Below, piece after piece: positions 1 to 5,071 of a stretch of DNA of 5,948 bases. Numbering within the stretch: position 1 is the stretch's first letter; each line of letters starts with the position of its first letter. The position numbers and the translations under genes are program-made. The DNA lies in assembly GCA_003524705.1 (NCBI GenBank), contig DQGV01000197.1:1-5948 (forward strand), in the 5' to 3' direction. The notes below the pieces were generated by a model. That model saw only the letters and a program-made list of their open reading frames with translations, ran no database searches and was not told the DNA's origin. This stretch comes from Anaerolineae bacterium. GTDB taxonomy: Bacteria > Chloroflexota > Anaerolineae > Anaerolineales > Villigracilaceae.

Positions 1-30
1 TGTGAACTCAGTGTTCTCTGTGGTGAGATT
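1..30. repeat. Possible edge of a CTCTGTG-type dispersed intergenic repeat
   Basis: The first 30 bases are a degenerate run of TGTGAACTC, AGTGTTCTC and TGTGGTGAG units. Read on the - strand they give CACCACAGAGAACACTGAG, which resembles a CACAGAGAACACAGAG-like element that I recall as scattered between genes in many environmental bacterial genomes. Only the edge lies in the window, just downstream of the ridA stop codon, so its extent cannot be seen. The family assignment rests on memory of the motif, not on a search. Confidence 0.35.
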
Positions 31-49
31 CTTTTTGAAATAATCCTAA

Positions 50-433
50 TTATGCAAGTAAGGCAACTGCTTCAATTTCAACCAATGCACCTTTGGGAAG
101 TGCGGCAACTTGAACAGTACTGCGGGCTGGCGGATTCTCGTGAAAATATTCGGTATAAATTGCGTTCATTTTGGGGAAATCCGCCATATCTTGCAAAAAC
201 ACTGTGGTTTTGACGACATGTTCAAGTCCTGAACCTGCGGCTTCTAAAATGTTTTTTAGGTTGGTGAGTGCTTGGCGGGTTTCTGCTTCTACCCCACCTG
301 CGACAATTTCCATGCTGGCAGGGTCAAAACCAATTTGACCTGCTGTATAAACCATTGAATCGGTTTTGATGGCTTGTGAGTAGGGTCCAATGGCTTTGGG
401 GGCTTTATCGGAGTGGATAACTTTCTTTTTCAT
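50..433 (-). CDS. ridA: RidA family reactive intermediate (enamine/imine) deaminase
   Basis: This 127-residue protein has the usual RidA (YjgF/YER057c/UK114) length of about 126-130 residues. RidA is a cytoplasmic homotrimer that hydrolyses reactive 2-aminoacrylate and other enamines/imines released by PLP enzymes, giving ketoacids and ammonia and protecting PLP enzymes from damage. Visible family features are IGPYSQA at residues 15-21 (Tyr18), the YTAGQIG strand at 29-35, the substrate-carboxylate arginine in PPARSTVQVA (Arg104) and the acidic EIEAVAL stretch at 119-125 (Glu119). The position that is Cys107 in E. coli RidA is Thr106 here, a common variant. The frame stays open upstream to 529, but the ATG at 433 is chosen because family homology begins there (MKKKVIHSDKAPKAIGPYS) and a GAGG lies just ahead of it. 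The gene is monocistronic in view, divergent from the lipoprotein gene, and visibly richer in GC than that gene. The family call is very secure. Confidence 0.96.
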   Translation of the reverse strand: MKKKVIHSDKAPKAIGPYSQAIKTDSMVYTAGQIGFDPASMEIVAGGVEAETRQALTNLKNILEAAGSGLEHVVKTTVFLQDMADFPKMNAIYTEYFHENPPARSTVQVAALPKGALVEIEAVALLA

Positions 434-439
434 TAATAA

Positions 440-443
440 CCTC
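440..443 (-). promoter_or_regulatory. Ribosome binding site deciding the ridA start
   Basis: Read on the - strand, GAGG is followed by six bases (TTATTA) and the ATG at 433. This supports the 127-residue start over the upstream in-frame ATG at 529, which has no comparable purine run and would add 32 residues with no family similarity. Confidence 0.75.
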
Positions 444-517
444 GTGAAATAAAGTAAGAACGGGGATATTTTACTCGAAATGGTGGAGTGGGAATTCGGG
501 AATTGGCGATTGGTTTC

Positions 518-546
518 TTGCTCGTGCAAATGAGAGAATGTATAAT
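518..546 (+). promoter_or_regulatory. Promoter-like site P1 (TTGCTC-17-TATAAT)
   Basis: A TTGCTC hexamer at 518-523 is separated by exactly 17 bases from a perfect TATAAT at 541-546. The -35 matches the TTGACA consensus at its first three bases only. A transcript starting near 553 would carry the hairpins at 566-649 in its leader before reaching the lipoprotein gene at 667. The match to the sigma-70 consensus is direct; activity is inferred. Confidence 0.45.
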
Positions 547-565
547 GCTGTTATGCAATATATAA

Positions 566-597
566 GGTGTTATACAGCGATTTTGCCGTATAACACC
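566..597. repeat. Perfect inverted repeat IR1 (10-bp stem, 12-nt loop)
   Basis: GGTGTTATAC at 566-575 is the exact reverse complement of GTATAACACC at 588-597, with a 12-base loop at 576-587. It lies between the two + strand promoter-like sites. No T-run follows it, so it is not a normal intrinsic terminator. It could be an operator palindrome, a cruciform or a leader hairpin. Its arms can also pair elsewhere: 570-579 with 621-630, and 588-593 with 611-616. Confidence 0.8.
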
Positions 598-602
598 CTA
601 AT

Positions 603-631
603 TTGGGGGATTATACACCGCGCTGTATAAT
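603..631 (+). promoter_or_regulatory. Promoter-like site P2 for the lipoprotein gene (TTGGGG-17-TATAAT)
   Basis: TTGGGG at 603-608 stands 17 bases ahead of a perfect TATAAT at 626-631. The start point would fall near 638, giving a leader of about 29 bases before the ATG at 667. The -10 element is part of the right arm of inverted repeat IR2, so a factor or cruciform at that palindrome would cover the promoter. Because of the palindrome, a TATAAT also reads on the - strand at 615-610, but no reasonable -35 accompanies it. Confidence 0.5.
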
Positions 632-633
632 CC
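608..633. repeat. Perfect inverted repeat IR2 (10-bp stem, 6-nt loop) over the P2 -10 box
   Basis: GGATTATACA at 608-617 pairs perfectly with TGTATAATCC at 624-633 around the loop CCGCGC. The right arm contains the TATAAT of the promoter-like site P2. CGCTGTATAA at 621-630 is also fully complementary to TTATACAGCG at 570-579 of IR1, so the two hairpins can be replaced by a longer-range pairing. Confidence 0.8.
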
Positions 634-649
634 ATAGTTCGGCGCTATG
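633..649. repeat. Short inverted repeat IR3 (5-bp stem)
   Basis: CATAG at 633-637 and CTATG at 645-649 face each other across seven bases, directly abutting IR2 and ending 17 bases before the lipoprotein start codon. The stem is short and could be chance; it is listed because it continues the hairpin cluster. Confidence 0.4.
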
Positions 650-657
650 TCTGAAAC

Positions 658-662
658 AAGGA
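658..662 (+). promoter_or_regulatory. Ribosome binding site of the lipoprotein gene
   Basis: AAGGA stands four bases before the ATG at 667. The spacing is a little tight but the purine run is the only one near this start, and the protein begins with a proper signal peptide from this ATG. Confidence 0.65.
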
Positions 663-666
663 AAAC

Positions 667-1776
667 ATGAAGGTTAAATCAACCATTGGTATTGCTATCC
701 TTTTACTATTTCTCTTCGCAAGTTGTGTTTCTCAATCTTCAATTACACAAACCCCTACTATAGTTACAAAAGCGATTCCTACAAATTCACCTAATGCTAC
801 AGCAACAATAAATTCCACACCCACTCCTCACGCTACATTCAATCCAACCCAAGCACTACAAGCAACTGAGGGTTATTTTAGATTTACAGCAGTCCCAGCA
901 ACCATTGAGGCGAGAGGCGCAAAATGCAAAGATGGTTTCATTCTGGAACGAGGGCTTGAAGTTTTGGATTACTCAACTGACAAGTGGACATTATTTACTT
1001 GTTCTCCAGTTGCTGTTAATCGAAAAGATATGTGGACACATGGGGCGGTTAATTTTGGGGAAAGATACACTCAAATAGTAAAGACAGATTTATCAACAAC
1101 TTGGACAATTGAACATAATACATTTGATTACACAATCATTGATAGACCTGATGCAATGTTAGCCCCTTATCATTGGACGGATGATGGCAATTACGTTTAT
1201 CTCTCACCGCGATACTACCCTGGGCCTGGTGGAGGTCCTGAATTTTTCTTCATTCGTGCATTTATAAATGATTTATTTCGCATCAATCTTGAAACTGGAG
1301 AGTTTGAACTTTTTCTAAAAAAAGATGAATTTGGAGATTTGGCTTTTTCTCCTAACGATCAATTTCTTGTGTATTCAGAGCAGAGCAGACCAAATGTAAT
1401 TCATACAATAAATATAGAAACTAACGAAGAATCGGAACTCAAAATTCAGGAAGGCATTGTCGCAATAGGCGCATTTATTTGGTTTCCAGATAGTACAAAG
1501 GTTGTTGTCTTTGCTGGCTACGGCGAGGATAAAGACAGATTGTCAGATACTGCTATATTTATCCTTACGCCAAAAAATATGCAAATCCAGAAAATATTAG
1601 CCAAAGACTCTCGAATTTTTGGCCATTACTTTCAATGTTCAGGCATTAATAATGTATGGTTAGATTACAATACAATTTGCTTGGATTCATATAATCGTGA
1701 ATTAGATAGTTGGAATGATATTTTTTCTTTCAATATCAGGACTGGAGACGTAGAATATTTACGTCCATTTCCGTAA
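667..1776 (+). CDS. Predicted lipoprotein with TolB/WD40-like beta-propeller domain
   Basis: The 369-residue product starts with a lysine-containing n-region, a hydrophobic core and a lipobox-like LFASC ending at Cys20, so it is expected to be exported, lipidated at Cys20 and held on the outer face of the membrane. The -3 residue is Phe, which is less usual. Residues 21-60 form a Thr/Ser/Pro/Asn-rich spacer. The rest shows repeated propeller-blade signatures: WTDDGNYVYLSP (170-181) with DLFRINLETGE (202-212), LAFSPNDQFLVYSE (225-238) with HTINIETNE (246-254), FIWFPDSTKVVVFAG (270-284) with ILTPKNMQI (299-307), and a last blade ending DIFSFNIRTGDVEYL (351-365). These resemble PD40/TolB-type repeats. 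Four cysteines outside the lipobox (87, 112, 324, 338) might form disulfides. No catalytic motif is visible; ligand or partner binding is the likely role, and the specific function is unknown. A terminator follows at 1882, so the gene looks monocistronic. Confidence 0.85.
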   Translation: MKVKSTIGIAILLLFLFASCVSQSSITQTPTIVTKAIPTNSPNATATINSTPTPHATFNPTQALQATEGYFRFTAVPATIEARGAKCKDGFILERGLEVLDYSTDKWTLFTCSPVAVNRKDMWTHGAVNFGERYTQIVKTDLSTTWTIEHNTFDYTIIDRPDAMLAPYHWTDDGNYVYLSPRYYPGPGGGPEFFFIRAFINDLFRINLETGEFELFLKKDEFGDLAFSPNDQFLVYSEQSRPNVIHTINIETNEESELKIQEGIVAIGAFIWFPDSTKVVVFAGYGEDKDRLSDTAIFILTPKNMQIQKILAKDSRIFGHYFQCSGINNVWLDYNTICLDSYNRELDSWNDIFSFNIRTGDVEYLRPFP

Positions 1777-1795
1777 TCCAAAAGCGCCAAACACA

Positions 1796-1835
1796 GCGTG
1801 CAGAAACTGCCTTGAAAGCTCATTTGTCTACACGC
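1796..1835. repeat. Imperfect stem downstream of the lipoprotein gene
   Basis: GCGTGCAGA at 1796-1804 pairs with TCTACACGC at 1827-1835 at eight of nine positions (one C-A mismatch), leaving a 22-base loop. It starts 20 bases after the stop codon and is not followed by a T-run, so it is not the terminator. It could stabilise the 3' end of the mRNA or be part of a recombination site; neither is shown. Confidence 0.4.
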
Positions 1836-1881
1836 AAACACTTAGTTAGTAAAGTAAAAAACCTTATAACCTTTAGAATCA

Positions 1882-1918
1882 AAAATTCCTGAAAAAATTT
1901 GTCAGGAATTTTCATTTT
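1882..1918 (+). terminator. Intrinsic terminator of the lipoprotein gene
   Basis: AAAATTCCTGA at 1882-1892 pairs without mismatch with TCAGGAATTTT at 1902-1912 around a nine-base loop, followed by CATTTT. The stem is AT-rich (four G-C pairs in eleven) and the T-run is interrupted by C1913, so it should be moderate in strength. The A-rich left flank could let it work on the other strand too, but no - strand gene ends here. Confidence 0.75.
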
Positions 1919-2029
1919 ACGAAATATGCAAAATTGATTTTTATATCTTGTTGCCAAGGTCAACATTAAAGTTAAATCAAAATATCAATTTCATTCCATC
2001 CTCTACAAAATCGAAATGAAAAACCTATA
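1919..2029 (+). promoter_or_regulatory. Leader and putative promoter region of the phosphoesterase gene
   Basis: This AT-rich stretch must carry the promoter of the next gene because a terminator precedes it. Two weak candidates are visible. One is TTGTTG (1949-1954), 17 bases, TTAAAT (1972-1977). The other is TCTACA (2002-2007), 18 bases, and a perfect TATAAT at 2026-2031, which overlaps the first ATG and would give a start near 2038, only a few bases before the second in-frame ATG at 2045. No Shine-Dalgarno-like purine run stands at a good distance from either ATG. Confidence 0.35.
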
Positions 2030-5000
2030 ATGCTTTCAGCAAGCATGAAAAAATTTTTTCTTCGCACAATTCTGTTACTTTTTATTTTGGCTTTTCTCTT
2101 TTCAAGCCAAAATCTGCCCGCCCATGCCCAAAGTGACAAAATCATCTTCGCAGTAATCGGCGACTATGGTTTAGCAGGGCAACCCGCCGCAGATGTTGCC
2201 GCGTTGGTCAAAAGTTGGAATCCAAATTTTATTGTCACATCAGGTGATAATAATCAGGATGATAAAGCCGACCACATGGATGACAACATCGGGCAGTATT
2301 ATCACGAGTTTATATACAACTACAAAGGCAAATATGGTGAAGGCTCGCCTACTAGAAGATTTTTCCCAGCCATTGGCAATCACGATTGGTTCATTCTAAA
2401 GCCTTACTTAAAATTTTTTAGCCTACGTGATGATGAAAGATATTACGATTTTGTGCAAGGACCAGTTCACTTCTTCATGGTAAATAGCGATCGCCAAGAA
2501 CCTGATGGATACACAAGCAGGTCAGAACAAGCGATATGGTTACGAAAAAGATTAGCCGCCTCAACTGCCCCATTTCAAGTTGTTCTATTTCATCACCCAG
2601 CTTATTCTTCGGGGAAACATGGTTCGTATGCTTATATGCAATGGCCCTTCAAAGAATGGGGAGCTGATATAGTTCTAACCGGGCATGACCATTTGTATGA
2701 ACGCTTATCAGTAAACGGGCTTCCATATATCATCAATGGCTTGGGTGGAGCAGAAATATATAAATTTGAAACCAAATTACCTGAAAGCCTCGTCCGTTAC
2801 AATTTAGATTATGGTGCGTTGCGTGTTGAAGCCACAAATACATATATGAAATTTCAATTCATCACACGCGCAGGTGTGTTGATTGATGAATATATTGTTG
2901 GTAAAAGTGTTCCAAGCGTTATATCAATTACAAAATTAAATCCTTCACCAACAAATGCCAGCAATCTCAATTTTCAAGTCACATTTTCCGAATCAGTGAC
3001 AGGCGTAGATGCTTCAGATTTTATTCTTTCAACGGACATTCCAAATGCAGTCATAGATAATGTCTCTGGTTCTGGAAATAGTTATACAGTTTCTATTTCA
3101 TCAGTTAATTCTGATGGAACCCTGCGCCTCGATCTTGTGGACGATGACTCAATTATCAGCGACAGTTTACAACCCCTCGGCGGAGTTGGCTTGGGCAATG
3201 GTAATTTTTCAAATGGTGAAACTTATACGATTGATAGAACTTCACCGAAAGCAATTTCAATTGCACGTGTTAATTCAAACCCAACAAGTTCAGCAAGCGT
3301 AGACTTTCAGGTCACGTTTTCTGAACCCGTCACAGGTGTAGATTTATCTGATTTTGTACTGCTTACAAACAATAATGCACAAATAAGTAATGTGATTGGC
3401 TCTGGGAATTTTTACACAGTCACTGTCAATACAAATATCGGCAATGACGAAATCCGCTTGGATTTTGTAAACAACGGCAGTGTTTTTGACTTAGCGAATA
3501 ATCCAGCGAACGAAAACTTTACAAACGGAGAAACCTATAGCATTGATAGAACTGCACCGTATGTCACGTCCATTACGCGAGCAAACGTCAATGGCTTGGG
3601 CGTAGATTTCACCGTCCGCTTTTCAGAACCAGTTTTCAACGTAGAGGGAAGCGATTTTTTCTTATCCACAATCAACAATGCAATCATTACAAACGTCGTA
3701 GGAGCAAATGATTTATATACAGTCTCTGTTTTGCTAAACCCCGGCACAGATGTCATTCGTTTAGATTTAATCAACAATAACAGTATTACCGATTCTTTCG
3801 GAAATTTGTTGAATACAAATTTTACAAATGGTGAAGTGTATTCAACTAGTTTTGGTGTACCTGTAGTTGCCTCTATTGTTCGTGCTAGCAATAACCCAAC
3901 CAATGCTTCAAGCGTGGATTTTATCGTCACATTTACTGAACTCGTAAACGGCGTGGATATAAATGATTTTGTTGTAAGCAATAATGGATTTGTCACTAAC
4001 ATTAATGACGCCAATCCATTTTATATTGTCACAGTAAATACTGGAACAAATGAAGGCATTTTGAAATTAGACTTAATTGATAATGACAGCATCACCAATT
4101 CGCAAAACATTCCGCTTGGTGGCGAAGGAATTGGAAATGCTAATTTTACAAACGCTGAAAGTTTTACGATTGATAGAACGCCACCGCAAGTTACATCCAT
4201 TGTGCGTGCCAGCAATAACCCCACTATTGATTCATCTGTCAATTACATTGCCACCTTTTCTGAACCCGTCATCAATGTTGATACATCTGACTTCTTTATA
4301 ACAACATCAAACTTAAATTCTTTCGCAATCAATGTCCAAAATCAAAATCCATTTTATATCGTTACAGTTAGCACAGGTGCGGGTTCTGGCAATTTACGTT
4401 TAGATTTAATCAACAACAATTCCATCAGCGACCTTGCAGGTAATATGTTGAATCAACATTTTACAAACGGCGAATCATTCACGATTGCAAAACCGCCCGT
4501 CAATTTTGATGCGCCGAATCTTTTTACGAATCGTATCCCTGCATTAAGTAACAATCCACGACCAAACATTTCGTGGTCGAATGTAAAAAATGCGCAAGCC
4601 TACGAAATTTTTATCGCACGTGACTCAAACTTCACACAACTTGTTTTAATTCAAACAATCAACAAAACTGATTTCACCTTACCCACACCTTTAAGTGATG
4701 GCATGTATTATGTTCGCGTGCGTGCCTACAACAAAGATTTATACCCCGGCAAATTCAGCAAATCCTATTCTTTTGTGATTGATACAACGCCTCAACCCGC
4801 GCCTCAACTTGTCAGCCCCGCGGATTCATCCACTGCACCTCAACGCCCCACCTTGCAATGGACATCTACCATTGGCGATGTAGAATATCAAATTCAAGTG
4901 GCTAATCATTCCGATTTTTCTAACCCAGAATTTAACGCCACAAATAAAAAAGCATCCATTCGCACATCTACGCTTTCAAAAAACACAACTTTCTACTGGC

Positions 5001-5071
5001 GCGTACGTGTGAAAGATAAAGCCGGGAATTGGAGTGAGTGGTCGAGTGTGTTTAGTTTTTTTGTGAGATAG
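2030..5071 (+). CDS. Secreted calcineurin-like (purple acid phosphatase/ACP5-type) phosphoesterase with five Ig-like repeats and two FN3-like domains
   Basis: The product has 1013 residues from the ATG at 2030, or 1008 from the ATG at 2045, which begins a typical signal peptide (MKKFFLRTILLLF) and may be the real start. AHA-Q at 31-34 is a good signal peptidase I site. Residues 37-290 are a metallophosphoesterase that would hydrolyse phosphate esters outside the cell. Its metal-site motifs are GDYG (Asp45), GDNN (Asp73), GNHD (Asn117), FHHPAYSSG (His188/189) and GHDH (His219, His221). The position of the purple-acid-phosphatase ligand tyrosine (GDNxY) is Gln76, an odd loss. Five Ig-like repeats follow (295-821), then two fibronectin-III-like domains (about 823-920 and 924-1013; NISWSNVKNAQAYEI, YYVRVRAY, TLQWTSTIGDVEYQI, FYWRVRVKDKAGNWSEW). 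No C-terminal anchor, LPXTG or transmembrane helix is present, so it is probably released or bound non-covalently. Substrate unknown. The end overlaps the convergent radical SAM gene by 20 bp. The frame is intact. Confidence 0.92.
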   Translation: MLSASMKKFFLRTILLLFILAFLFSSQNLPAHAQSDKIIFAVIGDYGLAGQPAADVAALVKSWNPNFIVTSGDNNQDDKADHMDDNIGQYYHEFIYNYKGKYGEGSPTRRFFPAIGNHDWFILKPYLKFFSLRDDERYYDFVQGPVHFFMVNSDRQEPDGYTSRSEQAIWLRKRLAASTAPFQVVLFHHPAYSSGKHGSYAYMQWPFKEWGADIVLTGHDHLYERLSVNGLPYIINGLGGAEIYKFETKLPESLVRYNLDYGALRVEATNTYMKFQFITRAGVLIDEYIVGKSVPSVISITKLNPSPTNASNLNFQVTFSESVTGVDASDFILSTDIPNAVIDNVSGSGNSYTVSISSVNSDGTLRLDLVDDDSIISDSLQPLGGVGLGNGNFSNGETYTIDRTSPKAISIARVNSNPTSSASVDFQVTFSEPVTGVDLSDFVLLTNNNAQISNVIGSGNFYTVTVNTNIGNDEIRLDFVNNGSVFDLANNPANENFTNGETYSIDRTAPYVTSITRANVNGLGVDFTVRFSEPVFNVEGSDFFLSTINNAIITNVVGANDLYTVSVLLNPGTDVIRLDLINNNSITDSFGNLLNTNFTNGEVYSTSFGVPVVASIVRASNNPTNASSVDFIVTFTELVNGVDINDFVVSNNGFVTNINDANPFYIVTVNTGTNEGILKLDLIDNDSITNSQNIPLGGEGIGNANFTNAESFTIDRTPPQVTSIVRASNNPTIDSSVNYIATFSEPVINVDTSDFFITTSNLNSFAINVQNQNPFYIVTVSTGAGSGNLRLDLINNNSISDLAGNMLNQHFTNGESFTIAKPPVNFDAPNLFTNRIPALSNNPRPNISWSNVKNAQAYEIFIARDSNFTQLVLIQTINKTDFTLPTPLSDGMYYVRVRAYNKDLYPGKFSKSYSFVIDTTPQPAPQLVSPADSSTAPQRPTLQWTSTIGDVEYQIQVANHSDFSNPEFNATNKKASIRTSTLSKNTTFYWRVRVKDKAGNWSEWSSVFSFFVR
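2912..4492 (+). repeat. Array of five Ig-like domain repeats within the phosphoesterase gene
   Basis: Five repeats of about 100-110 residues lie at 2912-3241, 3245-3553, 3557-3859, 3860-4180 and 4184-4492. Each has the order: SI-R----NPT, V-F-VTFSE-V-GVD-SDF, a Gly/Asn-rich hairpin, YTV-V, LRLDL---SI, FTNGE-Y-ID-T-P. Repeats 1 and 4 carry an extra PLGG-G-GN-N loop and an acidic (D)D-DS turn. Repeats 2, 3 and 5 have a shorter loop of the type DLAGN-LN and an NNNS-like turn. Repeat 3 lacks the NPT insert. Such Ig-like arrays usually act as stalks or adhesive spacers on secreted bacterial proteins. The DNA has diverged well, so the array is old rather than freshly expanded. Confidence 0.88.
5052..5071. 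other. 20-bp convergent overlap of two coding regions
   Basis: The last six codons and stop (TAG at 5069-5071) of the phosphoesterase gene overlap the last codons and stop (TAA on the - strand at 5054-5052) of the radical SAM gene. I see no hairpin plus T-run for either strand between about 5030 and 5090, so each transcript probably continues into the other gene unless Rho stops it. Confidence 0.85.

Noticed and set aside
468..494. A - strand promoter for ridA (TTCCCA, 15 bases, TAAAAT).
   Set aside because: Weak -35, short spacer and imperfect -10; not better than chance in this AT-rich DNA, although ridA must have a promoter somewhere in 434-640.
434..529. In-frame 32-codon upstream extension of ridA starting at the ATG at 529.
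   Set aside because: No ribosome binding site at that ATG, no family similarity in the extension, and a good GAGG sits ahead of the ATG at 433, which gives the normal RidA length.
566..633. IR1 and IR2 as intrinsic terminators.
   Set aside because: Neither is followed by a T-run on either strand, and both lie upstream of, not behind, the flanking genes.
566..643. A classical attC integron site formed by GTTATAC/GTATAAC cores in IR1, or by GTATAAC (588) and GTTCGGC (637).
   Set aside because: In IR1 the cores are in the wrong order (GTT before AAC) and form a perfect palindrome, unlike attC. In the second option the boxes barely pair and the inner stem is placed asymmetrically.
3535..4242. 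Open frames on the - strand across the Ig repeats (3535-4014 and 4021-4242).
   Set aside because: They are antisense to a long, well-supported coding region; their repeated segments mirror the Ig repeats, and they lack ribosome binding sites.
2193..4301. Short + strand frames inside the phosphoesterase gene (2193-2399, 3060-3302, 4077-4301).
   Set aside because: Out-of-frame shadows of the main gene with no domain or start signal of their own.
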